Below, piece by piece: positions 57,301-64,000 of a stretch of 64,000 bases of DNA; within the stretch, counting starts at the first letter, position 1; each line of letters starts with the position of its first letter. Origin of the DNA: an uncultured Microbacterium sp. (GTDB lineage Bacteria; Actinomycetota; Actinomycetes; Actinomycetales; Microbacteriaceae); the NCBI RefSeq assembly GCF_945952435.1, contig NZ_CAMFHZ010000011.1:1-64000 (forward strand). The letters are read 5' to 3'. The notes under the pieces were generated by a model, which had not been told where the DNA came from, searched no databases, and was given only the letters and a program-made list of their open reading frames with translations. A program made the translations under genes and the position numbers.

Positions 57301-57783
57301 GAGCAGGTCCGCGAACAGTACGGGGATCTGTCCGTGCTCGACACCGCCGACTACCTCTACGGCCTCGTGCCGGGTCAGGAGCATCTCGTCGAGATCGACA
57401 AGGGCGTCCAGCTCTACGTCGGCCTCGAGGCGATCGGCGACCCGGACGAGAAGGGCATCCGATCGGTCATGACGACGCTCAACGGGCAGCTCCGGCCCGT
57501 CGGGGTGCGCGACACGTCCGTCTCGGTCGACGTCCACGACGCGGAGAAGGCCGACGCGACCGTGCTCGGTCAGGTGGCGGCGCCGTTCTCCGGTGTGGTG
57601 ACGCTGAAGACGGAGGTCGGCGCCGAGGTCGCGGCCGGTGCGCCGATCGCGTCGATCGAGGCCATGAAGATGGAGGCCGCGATCACCGCGCCCGTCGCCG
57701 GCGTCGTGGAGCGGCTCGCGATCGGCGCGACCCAGCAGGTGGACGCCGGCGACCTGCTGGTCGTGATCCGTCCCGTGCGCTGA
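54376..57783 (+). CDS. pyc: Pyruvate carboxylase
   Basis: 1135 residues, single-chain form. Biotin carboxylase domain from KILVANRGEIAIRAFRA, with the ATP-grasp glycine loop GGGGRGMRRV. Carboxyltransferase domain with DTTFRDAHQSLLATRVRTRD. C-terminal biotin carrier with the biotinylated Lys in IEAMKMEAAI. It makes oxaloacetate from pyruvate and bicarbonate (anaplerosis). The ATG at 54376 begins directly before the BC domain. TAGGCT at 54310-54315 is a possible -10. Confidence 0.96.
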   Translation: MFQKILVANRGEIAIRAFRAAFEVGARTVAVFPWEDRGSLHRLKADEAYEIGERGHPVRAYLDVDEIIRVARECGADAIYPGYGFLSENPELAEKAAANGIAFIGPPAHVLEMAGNKVEAKRHAIEAGVPVLRSTEASAEVEELVAEAERIGFPLFAKAVAGGGGRGMRRVETREELRGALAEAMREADSAFGDPRMFLEQAVLRPRHIEVQIVADTTGETVHLFERDCSVQRRHQKVVEIAPAPHLDDGVRGALHAHAVAFARSIGYVNAGTVEFLLETAGERAGEVVFIEMNPRIQVEHTVTEEITDVDLVQTQIRIAAGGTLAGLGLRQDEIHQRGAALQCRITTEDPTQGFRPDTGKITTYRSPGGAGIRLDGGTVHQGAQISPHFDSMLAKLTCRGRDFPAAVARARRALAEFRIRGVSTNIPFLQALLEDPAFLAGDLSTSFIDERPELLVGRVSKDRGSKILNWLVDVTVNRPNGERPGHADPRTKLPAVDLDRPPRPGSRQRLLALGPERFAADLRGRKDLAVTDTTFRDAHQSLLATRVRTRDLVAVAPSLARLTPELLSVEAWGGATYDVALRFLGEDPWERLDKLRAALPNIAIQMLLRGRNTVGYTPYPTAVTEAFVQEAATSGIDIFRIFDALNDVAQMRPAIDAVRATGTAVAEVALCYTGDLLDPAEDLYTLDYYLRLAEQIVDAGAHVLAIKDMAGLLRPAAAARLVTALRERFDLPVHLHTHDTPGGQLATLLAASAAGVDAVDAASAPLSGTTSQPSLSALVAALAHTEQDTGLSLAAVNDLEPYWEAVRKVYAPFESGLPGPTGRVYHHEIPGGQLSNLRQQAKALGLADDFELIEDMYAAANRILGRVPKVTPSSKVVGDLALHLAAVRADPDDFARNPETYDIPDSVIGFMAGELGDLPGGWPEPFRSQVLAGRTVRVGVTEISSEDEHGLAGDAPTRRATLNRLLFPGPTREFEQVREQYGDLSVLDTADYLYGLVPGQEHLVEIDKGVQLYVGLEAIGDPDEKGIRSVMTTLNGQLRPVGVRDTSVSVDVHDAEKADATVLGQVAAPFSGVVTLKTEVGAEVAAGAPIASIEAMKMEAAITAPVAGVVERLAIGATQQVDAGDLLVVIRPVR

Positions 57784-57795
57784 GCGACGTCCCGC

Positions 57796-57850
57796 GGGAA
57801 CAGGTCCCGGGGGGACAGGGTTCCCGGGAACAGGGCGCCCGGGAACAGGG
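57796..57850 (+). repeat. Four 15-nt direct repeats upstream of the MinD/ParA-like gene
   Basis: GGGAACAGG occurs at 57796, 57826 and 57841, and GGGGACAGG at 57811, so the period is exactly 15 nt. They lie between the pyc stop and the next gene. A binding site array for a regulator or an iteron-like site is possible; the third and fourth copies are also part of palindromes (TTCCCGGGAA, GGGCGCCC). Confidence 0.65.
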
Positions 57851-57916
57851 GCGCCGCGCGGCCTCCGCCCCGTGGACTACCCTTGTCCGGGGCACCGCGC
57901 ACTGGGGAGCGGGCCC

Positions 57917-59680
57917 GTGAGAGGCATCATGAACACTGACAGACGACACCCGCATCCCGAGGAGGACGAGGAGACGCTCGGCGTCCTGGACGCCCCCGCG
58001 ACGATCGACGCGGCAGGGATCGGACTTCTCGGCGACGCGACCGCGCAGGTCACGGTCTCGTTGCCGCCGCGCGACGAGGACGACGATCTCGTCGACGACG
58101 ACGTCGTCGAGGGGGAGGCGCATGAGCCCCTCGTGCTGGACGCGGATCCGGCCGCCTCCGTTCCGATGGACGATGGGATCGGGCGGATCCACGACGGAGG
58201 GGACATCGTCATCGAGCTCCCCGCCGATCTCGTCGTGGTCGCCGAGCTCGTCGAGGATCCGGCGGAAGAGGATCCGGCGGAGGTCGAGGATCCGGCGGAG
58301 GAGTCGGTGGAGCGCGACACGGCCGACGACGCCGAGGAGGCGTTCGTCGAGACGGTGGCGCATTCGCCCGTCGAGGCGGACGAGGTCGCATCCGAGGACG
58401 TGATCGTGGTTCCCTCTGCCCCGACGACCCGCCCGGAGGACGCGGCGAGGATGTCCGGGCTCGCAGAGGACGTGCCGGGATCCGGTGCGGTCGAGGGCGA
58501 TCAGGCCGCGCCCGCCGCAGAGGCGGAGGCCGAGGCGCAGATCGTCGACGAGGACGACACGACCCCGCCCGCGCCGATGCCGGTCATCGCTCTGCGTGAT
58601 CCTGCGCCCGCGGCGACCGGGACCGTGCAGCTCACCGCATCCGTTCCTATCGAGGAGGACCCCGTGACAGAAGACGCGATCCCCGCCGTCGAGAGCGCCC
58701 TCGCCTCGCGGCGCCTCGACCAGTTCGGTGACCGGGATCGGGAGAGCGCGGACCTGCTCACCGCGGACCGGCTGCTCGACCCGCATCAGCTCACCCGACC
58801 GGAGCCCGAGGGGCTGTGGAGCCATCTGCTCTACACGGTGTCGGGCCGCCGGATCAACCTCGGCGACGGCAGGAGGGCCAAGGAGCGCAAGGCGCTCGAC
58901 GCCCGGATCGCGGCGCCGCTTCCCGGCAGCGCCCGGTTCGTCCCCGTGCTCAGCCGCAAGGGCGGCGTGGGCAAGACCGCGGTCACCGCGCTGCTCGGCA
59001 TGGCCCTGGCCGACGCGCGGGAGGACAGGGTGATCGCGGTCGACGCGAACCCCGATCGCGGCACGCTCGCCGACCGGATCGCCCGGACCAACGGCAAGAC
59101 CGTGCGCGACCTGGTCCGCATCCATGACAGGGTCACCGGCTATCACGACATCTCCGCGGTCGTCTCCCGCGACGGGACCCGACTCGACGTGCTGGCCTCC
59201 GACACGGATCCGCACGTGTCCGAGGCGTTCAACGACGAGGACTACGAGCGGGTCGCATCGGTCGCCGCGCGCTACTACTCGCTCGTGCTCACCGACACGG
59301 GGACGGGCATCGTCCACGCGGTCATGGGGGCGACGCTCGACCACGCCGACACGCTCGTGCTCGTCGCAGGGTTGAGCGTCGACGAGGCGCGACTGGCGTC
59401 CGAGACCCTCACCTGGCTCGAGGCCAACGGCTACGCGGACAAGGTGCGACGGGCGGTGGTCGTTCTGAACCAGTCGTCGCCCGGCGCGCCGATGGTGCGC
59501 CTGGACGAGTTGGAGGCGCACTTCCGCACGCGGGTCGCGCACGTGCTCCGGATCCCCTATGACGCGCAGATCGCCGCGGGAAGCGCGATCACCTACTCCG
59601 CGCTGCAGCCGGAGACACGGCACGCCGCCCGGGAGCTCGCCGCGATCGTGGTCGAGGGTCTGCGCGAGAGGGCCGCCTGA
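57917..59680 (+). CDS. MinD/ParA-like ATPase with a long acidic N-terminal region
   Basis: 587 residues. The first 270 residues are disordered and very acidic, with repeats such as [18 protein letters not shown]. The C-terminal 260 residues are a MinD/ParA ATPase: [20 protein letters not shown] (Walker A, with KT-A in place of KTT), [16 protein letters not shown] and [14 protein letters not shown]. This resembles the type VII-secretion or CpaE-like group more than chromosomal ParA. GTG 57917 has GGGGAGC at 7 nt; ATG 57929 is an alternative start. It overlaps def by one base. No partner gene is adjacent. Confidence 0.82.
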   Translation: MRGIMNTDRRHPHPEEDEETLGVLDAPATIDAAGIGLLGDATAQVTVSLPPRDEDDDLVDDDVVEGEAHEPLVLDADPAASVPMDDGIGRIHDGGDIVIELPADLVVVAELVEDPAEEDPAEVEDPAEESVERDTADDAEEAFVETVAHSPVEADEVASEDVIVVPSAPTTRPEDAARMSGLAEDVPGSGAVEGDQAAPAAEAEAEAQIVDEDDTTPPAPMPVIALRDPAPAATGTVQLTASVPIEEDPVTEDAIPAVESALASRRLDQFGDRDRESADLLTADRLLDPHQLTRPEPEGLWSHLLYTVSGRRINLGDGRRAKERKALDARIAAPLPGSARFVPVLSRKGGVGKTAVTALLGMALADAREDRVIAVDANPDRGTLADRIARTNGKTVRDLVRIHDRVTGYHDISAVVSRDGTRLDVLASDTDPHVSEAFNDEDYERVASVAARYYSLVLTDTGTGIVHAVMGATLDHADTLVLVAGLSVDEARLASETLTWLEANGYADKVRRAVVVLNQSSPGAPMVRLDELEAHFRTRVAHVLRIPYDAQIAAGSAITYSALQPETRHAARELAAIVVEGLRERAA

Positions 59681-60171
59681 TGACGGTGCGCGAGATCCGC
59701 CTCTTCGGCGACCCCGTGCTGCGCACCGTGTGCGCCGAGATCGACACGATCGACGACGGGGTGCGCGCACTGATCGCCGATCTCGTCGACAGCGTCGAGG
59801 TGCCGGGCCGCGCGGGCGTCGCGGCCCCGCAGATCGGCGTCCCGTTGCGCGCCTTCAGCTACAACGTGGACGGGCGGATCGGATACGTGATCAACCCGGT
59901 GCTGACCGAGGTGCGGGGCGAGCCCGTCCCGACCGGGGAGGGATGCCTCTCGGTGCCGGGGCTCTGGCATGACGCGATCCGCTACCCCTGGGCGCGCGTC
60001 GAAGGCATCGACCTCGATGGCGAGCCCGTCGTGATCGAGGGAGAAGGGCTTCTCGCCCAGGCGCTGCAGCACGAGACGGATCACCTCGACGGCCGCGTCT
60101 ACCTCAGCCGGCTCGCGCCGGAGACCCGCAAGGTCGCGATGCGCGAGGTCAGGGAGAGCTCCTGGTTCTGA
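59680..60171 (+). CDS. def: Peptide deformylase
   Basis: 163 residues. All three motifs are present: GVAAPQIG (46-53), EGCLSVPG (Cys89) and HETDH (131-135), which hold the Fe2+. It removes the formyl group from nascent proteins. The ATG is in the stop of the ParA-like gene (TGATG), and a strong terminator follows. Slightly short C-terminus as in actinobacterial type I. Confidence 0.95.
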   Translation: MTVREIRLFGDPVLRTVCAEIDTIDDGVRALIADLVDSVEVPGRAGVAAPQIGVPLRAFSYNVDGRIGYVINPVLTEVRGEPVPTGEGCLSVPGLWHDAIRYPWARVEGIDLDGEPVVIEGEGLLAQALQHETDHLDGRVYLSRLAPETRKVAMREVRESSWF

Positions 60172-60186
60172 CCCGATCCGCTCCGT

Positions 60187-60238
60187 GAACGAGCGCCGGC
60201 CTGCCCGAGACGTCGTCGGGGCAGGCCGGCGCTCGTTC
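60187..60238. terminator. Perfect 20-bp hairpin, bidirectional terminator
   Basis: GAACGAGCGCCGGCCTGCCC and its exact complement flank a 12-nt loop. It separates the convergent def and acyl-CoA ligase genes, 15 and 12 nt from their stops. Confidence 0.88.
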
Positions 60239-60250
60239 CGCGGGGAGGGA

Positions 60251-62077
60251 TCAGCCGAGAGGGACCGTCGTGGTCGCGGTCGTCTCGTTGTAGATCTCCG
60301 CGATCCGGGGGGCGAAGTCCTTCAGGATCACGTTGCGCTTGATGGAGAGCTTGGGCGTCAGATGACCGCTCGCCTCGGTCCACTCGCTCGGCAGGATGGT
60401 GAACTTGCGGATCGACTCCGCACGGGACACCCGGGTGTTCGCGGCATCGATGGCGCGCTGGACCTCGCCGCGGACGGCTTCGTTGGTCGCGGCGTCCGCG
60501 AGCGACATGTCGGCGGGCAGGCCGTTGTTGCTCAGCCACGAAGGAAGCATCTCCGGGTCGAGCGTCACGAGCGCGGAGATGAACGGCTTCTGGTCGCCGA
60601 CGACGACCACCTGTCCGACGATCGGGTTCGCGCGGATCGGGTCCTCCAGCGCCGCGGGCGACACGTTCTTGCCGCCGGCGGTGACGATGATCTCCTTCTT
60701 GCGTCCGGTGATCGTGAGGAACCCGTCGTCGTCGAACGAGCCCAGATCTCCGGTGCGGAACCAGCCGTCGTCGAAGGCGGCCTGTGTCGCCTCGGGGTTG
60801 TTCCAGTACTCCTTGAACACGTTCACGCCGCGGACCTCGATCTCGCCGTCGTCGGCGAGGCGCAGACCGACGCCGGGGAGCGCAGGCCCCACGGTCCCGA
60901 TCTTGGACTTGCGTGCCGTGTTCACGGTCGCCGGAGCGGTCGTCTCGGTGAGGCCGTAGCCCTCGAGGATCGTCACGCCGAGACTGTGGAAGAAGTGGCC
61001 GAGCCGGGCGCCCAGCGGCGCGGATCCGGAGATCGCGTACTGCACGTTCCCGCCCATCGCCTCGCGCAGCTTGGCGTAGACGAGCCGGTCGAAGAGCGCG
61101 AACTTGATCCGGAGGCCCAGCGGCATCTTCGCGCCCTCCTCTTTCAGCCGGGAGTGCTCGATCGCGACGGCGGCGGCCGCGCGGAAGATCTTCCCCTTGC
61201 CGCCCGCCTCGGCCTTCTGCTCGGCGGAGTTGTAGACCTTCTCGAACACGCGGGGGACGGCGAGCAGGAAGGTGGGCTTGAAGGATCCGAGCGCCGGGAG
61301 CAGCTGCTTCGTATCGGGCTGATGTCCGGTGCGCACGCCGGCGTGGATGTCGAGGATCGAGATGAAGCGGGCGAAGACGTGCGCGGTCGTGATGAACAGC
61401 ACGGTGGAGGCGCCGGGGAGGGAGACGACGTCGTCGAGCGACTCCGCGGCGTTGCGCGACAGCTCGACGAAGTTGCTGTGCGTGAGGACGCAGCCCTTGG
61501 GGCGTCCCGTGGATCCCGAGGTGTAGATGAGCGTCGCGATGTCGTCGCCGTTCGCGATCACGCGGCGGCGCTCGATCTCGTCGTCGCTCACGTCGGCGCC
61601 CTGGGCGATCAGCTGGTCGATCGCACCGAGGTGCATCTGCCACACCGCGCGCACCTGCGGCAGGTCTCCGCGCACCTCGTCGAAACGGGTGAAGTGCTCG
61701 GGGGACTCCATGATGATCGCGATCGCACCGGAGTCCTCGAGGATCCACTGGATCTGCGAGGGCGAGCTCGTCTCGTAGATCGGCACCATCACGGCGCCCG
61801 CGTAGAAGAGGGCGAAGTCGACGAGCGTCCATTCGTACGTCGTCCGGGCCAGGAAGCCGACCTTCTCGCCCGGCTGGATCCCGGCGGCGACGAAGCCCTT
61901 CGCGAGCGCGATGACGGACGCGTGGAACTCCGACGCCGTGATGTCGCGCCATCCCGCCCCCTCCGGCACCGAGAAGAGCGCGAGGTTCGGGGTCTTCCGC
62001 ACGCGCTGCTCGAGGAGGTCTGTGATGTTGTCCCCGGGGGCGGCGGGGACGATCGCGGGGACTTCGAACTGGACCAC
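60251..62077 (-). CDS. Long-chain acyl-CoA synthetase (FadD15-like)
   Basis: 608 residues. AMP-binding motif TLIYTSGSTGRPKGCVLTHS, then LEGYGLTETTAPATV and FRTGDLGSFDDDGFLTITGR are those of ANL-superfamily acyl-CoA ligases. It activates fatty acids with ATP and CoA. GTG 62077 (VVQFEVPAIVPAAP) has AAGGAGTT upstream; an ATG 27 nt earlier lacks a ribosome binding site. TAGACT on the minus strand 41 nt before is the probable -10. In M. tuberculosis fadD15 also lies near aroG and an acyltransferase. Confidence 0.92.
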   Translation of the reverse strand: MVQFEVPAIVPAAPGDNITDLLEQRVRKTPNLALFSVPEGAGWRDITASEFHASVIALAKGFVAAGIQPGEKVGFLARTTYEWTLVDFALFYAGAVMVPIYETSSPSQIQWILEDSGAIAIIMESPEHFTRFDEVRGDLPQVRAVWQMHLGAIDQLIAQGADVSDDEIERRRVIANGDDIATLIYTSGSTGRPKGCVLTHSNFVELSRNAAESLDDVVSLPGASTVLFITTAHVFARFISILDIHAGVRTGHQPDTKQLLPALGSFKPTFLLAVPRVFEKVYNSAEQKAEAGGKGKIFRAAAAVAIEHSRLKEEGAKMPLGLRIKFALFDRLVYAKLREAMGGNVQYAISGSAPLGARLGHFFHSLGVTILEGYGLTETTAPATVNTARKSKIGTVGPALPGVGLRLADDGEIEVRGVNVFKEYWNNPEATQAAFDDGWFRTGDLGSFDDDGFLTITGRKKEIIVTAGGKNVSPAALEDPIRANPIVGQVVVVGDQKPFISALVTLDPEMLPSWLSNNGLPADMSLADAATNEAVRGEVQRAIDAANTRVSRAESIRKFTILPSEWTEASGHLTPKLSIKRNVILKDFAPRIAEIYNETTATTTVPLG

Positions 62078-62117
62078 GGCAACTCCTTCGGTACCGGACG
62101 GGTACATGCTTCCTGCG

Positions 62118-62123
62118 AGTCTA
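62118..62123 (-). promoter_or_regulatory. TAGACT -10 element for the acyl-CoA ligase
   Basis: TAGACT on the minus strand, 41 nt before the GTG. The divergent gene uses the same hexamer on the plus strand about 115 nt away. Confidence 0.4.
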
Positions 62124-62232
62124 TGCCACGTCGTGAGCGGGATCTCAGCCGTCGGAGTGGGATTCAGTCGCAGCATTGATGAAACTGGGTCGCAGATCGG
62201 TGGGTGCCCTCGTGCCCGCGCGCGGCTCGGGA

Positions 62233-62238
62233 TAGACT
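62233..62238 (+). promoter_or_regulatory. TAGACT -10 element for a leaderless transcript
   Basis: TAGACT ends 7 nt before ATG 62246, with no ribosome binding site between them. Confidence 0.5.
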
Positions 62239-62245
62239 TCGGGCG

Positions 62246-62944
62246 ATGATCTACTGGTTCCTGAAGCACATCGCCATCGGCCCCCTGGTGAAGGCGATCT
62301 TCCGACCGTGGATCGTGGGACGCTCGCACGTGCCGGTCACCGGCCCCGCGATCATGGCGAGCAACCACCTGTCCTTCTCCGACTCGATCTTCCTGCCGCT
62401 CATGCTGGACCGGAAGATGTCGTTCCTCGCCAAGAGCGACTACTTCACGGGCAAGGGCCTCAAGGGCTGGGCGACGCGCATGTTCATGACGGGTACCGGG
62501 CAGCTTCCCATCGACCGCTCCGGCGGCAAGGCCTCCGAAGCCTCGCTCAACACCGGGTTGCGGGTGCTGGGCAGGGGCGACCTGCTCGGCATCTACCCGG
62601 AAGGCACCCGCAGCCCGGACGGGAAGCTGTACCGGGGACGCACCGGCATCGCGCGCATGGCCCTCGAGGCCAAGGTCCCCGTGATCCCCGTCGTCATGGT
62701 CGACACCGACATCGCGATGCCGACCGGGCAGCGCATCCCGAAGATCATGCGGGTCGGGATGGTGATCGGGGAGCCGCTGGACTTCTCGCGCTACGCGGGC
62801 ATGGAGAACGACCGCTACATCCTCCGCTCGGTCACCGACGAGATCATGGTCGCCCTGCAACGCCTGGGGGAGCAGACCTACGAGGACGTCTACGCGTCCA
62901 CGGTGAAGGAGCGTCTCGCGTCCTCCGTCACACAGGCCCGCTGA
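62246..62944 (+). CDS. plsC: 1-acyl-sn-glycerol-3-phosphate acyltransferase
   Basis: 232 residues. The acyltransferase motifs are NHLSFSDS (NHx4D) and YPEGTRSPDGKLYRGRTG. A hydrophobic N-terminus (MIYWFLKHIAIGPLVKAIF) anchors it to the membrane. It acylates lysophosphatidic acid in phospholipid synthesis. The position next to an acyl-CoA ligase fits supply of its substrate. Confidence 0.9.
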   Translation: MIYWFLKHIAIGPLVKAIFRPWIVGRSHVPVTGPAIMASNHLSFSDSIFLPLMLDRKMSFLAKSDYFTGKGLKGWATRMFMTGTGQLPIDRSGGKASEASLNTGLRVLGRGDLLGIYPEGTRSPDGKLYRGRTGIARMALEAKVPVIPVVMVDTDIAMPTGQRIPKIMRVGMVIGEPLDFSRYAGMENDRYILRSVTDEIMVALQRLGEQTYEDVYASTVKERLASSVTQAR

Positions 62945-62970
62945 GGCGATCGCACCCCTCCGCAGCGCCC

Positions 62971-62976
62971 TAGGAT
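62971..62976 (+). promoter_or_regulatory. TAGGAT -10 element for a leaderless transcript
   Basis: TAGGAT ends 6 nt before ATG 62983; only G residues lie between. Confidence 0.5.
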
Positions 62977-62982
62977 GGGGGG

Positions 62983-64000
62983 ATGCCCCAGCCTCTGGAC
63001 CTCGACTCGTGGCGCGCCCTTCCCATCAAGCAGCAGCCCCAGTGGCCCGATGCCGAGCGTGTCGCCGAGGTGTCGGCGCAGATCGCGGCACTGCCGCCCC
63101 TCGTCTTCGCCGGCGAGGTCGACAATCTGCGTGAGCGGCTCGCCCGTGCGGCCGCGGGCCAGGCCTTCCTCCTGCAGGGCGGCGACTGCGCCGAGACGTT
63201 CGCCGGCGCGACCGCGGACCAGATCCGCAATCGGATCAAGACCGTGCTGCAGATGGCGGTCGTGCTCACGTACGGCGCCTCGATGCCCGTGGTCAAGATG
63301 GGGCGCATGGCGGGCCAGTTCGCCAAGCCGCGATCGAGCGATTCGGAGACCCGCGGCGACGTGACGCTCCCGGCGTACCGGGGCGACATCGTGAACGGGT
63401 ACGACTTCACCGAGGGCTCGAGGACCGCCGATCCCGGTCGGCTTCTGCAGGGCTACCACACGGCCGCCTCGACCCTGAACCTCATCCGCGCGTTCACGCA
63501 GGGAGGCTTCGCGGATCTGCGCGAGGTGCACTCGTGGAACAGGGGCTTCGCGCAGAACCCGGCGAACCAGCGCTACGAGCGGATGGCGGTCGAGATCGAC
63601 CGTGCGATCAAGTTCATGGAGGCGGCGGGAGCCGACTTCGACGAGCTGCGCCGGGTCGAGTTCTTCACCGGGCATGAGGGCCTGCTGATGGACTACGAGC
63701 GGCCGATGACGCGCATCGACTCGCGCACGCTGCTGCCCTACAACACCTCGGCGCACTTCCTGTGGATCGGCGAGCGCACCCGTGAACTCGACGGCGCGCA
63801 CGTCGACTACTTCGCCAAGATCCGCAACCCCATCGGGGTCAAGCTCGGCCCGACGACGTCGCCGGAGACCGCGCTCGCCCTCATCGACAAGCTCGACCCG
63901 AACCGCGAACCGGGACGCCTCACGTTCATCACGCGCATGGGCGCGGGCAAGATCCGCGACGCGCTGCCGCCGCTGCTGGAGGCCGTCAAGGACTCCGGCG
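62983..64000 (+). CDS. aroG: 3-deoxy-7-phosphoheptulonate synthase, class II (partial)
   Basis: First 339 residues; the gene runs off the right end. WRALPIKQQPQWPDAERVAE, LLQGGDCAETFAG, KMGRMAGQFAKPRSSD and HFLWIGERTRELDGAHVDYF are class II (plant-type) DAHP synthase motifs, including metal-binding Cys in GGDCAE. It condenses erythrose-4-phosphate and phosphoenolpyruvate, the first shikimate step. The ATG follows a probable leaderless promoter. Confidence 0.96.
   Translation, partial: MPQPLDLDSWRALPIKQQPQWPDAERVAEVSAQIAALPPLVFAGEVDNLRERLARAAAGQAFLLQGGDCAETFAGATADQIRNRIKTVLQMAVVLTYGASMPVVKMGRMAGQFAKPRSSDSETRGDVTLPAYRGDIVNGYDFTEGSRTADPGRLLQGYHTAASTLNLIRAFTQGGFADLREVHSWNRGFAQNPANQRYERMAVEIDRAIKFMEAAGADFDELRRVEFFTGHEGLLMDYERPMTRIDSRTLLPYNTSAHFLWIGERTRELDGAHVDYFAKIRNPIGVKLGPTTSPETALALIDKLDPNREPGRLTFITRMGAGKIRDALPPLLEAVKDSG

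Noticed and set aside
53479..57537. Very long minus-strand frame extending the parA gene across pyc
   Set aside because: Only the last 271 residues are ParA. The rest is antisense to pyruvate carboxylase.

Overview
The window looks like chromosomal DNA of a high-GC actinobacterium of the family Microbacteriaceae, most likely a Microbacterium or close relative. Three things suggest this: the strong GC bias at third codon positions, the frequent GTG starts with ATGA/GTGA overlaps, and gene orders shared with Actinobacteria. The order HAD phosphatase - small protein - tlyA - nadK - recN - pyrG - NUDIX - xerD - parA - scpA - scpB - rluB - cmk - der matches the Mycobacterium tuberculosis Rv1692-Rv1713 block. 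The genus is an inference from gene content; no marker gene search was possible.

Layout. (1) 0-17.1 kb is a dense plus-strand housekeeping block for rRNA methylation, NAD phosphorylation, recombination, CTP synthesis, chromosome dimer resolution and condensation, pseudouridylation, tyrosine biosynthesis, CMP kinase and ribosome assembly. It opens with an unusual TPR-like protein with a repetitive Arg/Asp-rich N-terminus. (2) 17.2-18.5 kb holds two minus-strand genes and tRNA-Pro(GGG). (3) 18.5-27.2 kb is accessory DNA next to the tRNA: the tail of a large serine recombinase, an intact IS3-family element, an eight-gene minus-strand sulfur operon, and then an HTH protein, a tyrosine recombinase remnant joined to an IS5-type remnant, a flavin reductase, a broken sigma-factor-like fragment and the C-terminus of a CocE-type hydrolase. 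(4) 27.3-39.3 kb carries metabolic and envelope genes: a DUF1275 protein, an iron-box-controlled SIP-like protein, an HPP protein, NAD-formate dehydrogenase with a divergent LysR regulator, an AhpD-like protein, a PfpI-like protein, an APC permease and transhydrogenase PntAB. (5) 39.3-45.2 kb is the SOS mutasome imuA-imuB-dnaE2 behind a LexA-like box. (6) 45.4-49.9 kb contains a prepilin-peptidase-like protein, a CYTH protein and a type III PKS - methyltransferase - FAD monooxygenase operon that resembles srsABC phenolic lipid genes. (7) 50-64 kb is core again: lpd, garA, ftsR, a second merR, a ParA ATPase, pyruvate carboxylase, an acidic MinD/ParA-like ATPase, peptide deformylase, an acyl-CoA ligase, a lysophosphatidate acyltransferase and the start of class II DAHP synthase.

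The most interesting system is the sulfur operon at 20.2-23.9 kb. A CsoR-fold repressor that lacks the copper-binding His (Ala61, with Cys36 and Cys65 kept) is encoded with a CoA-disulfide reductase-rhodanese fusion, a rhodanese lipoprotein, a thioredoxin, a YgaP-like membrane protein, a DsrE protein and two paralogous tiny Cys-rich proteins. Each tiny protein gene overlaps the start of a sulfurtransferase-type gene. A 17-bp inverted repeat of CsoR/CstR type sits at the single obvious promoter. This fits a persulfide-sensing, sulfur-handling operon with a possibly undescribed small-protein partner family.
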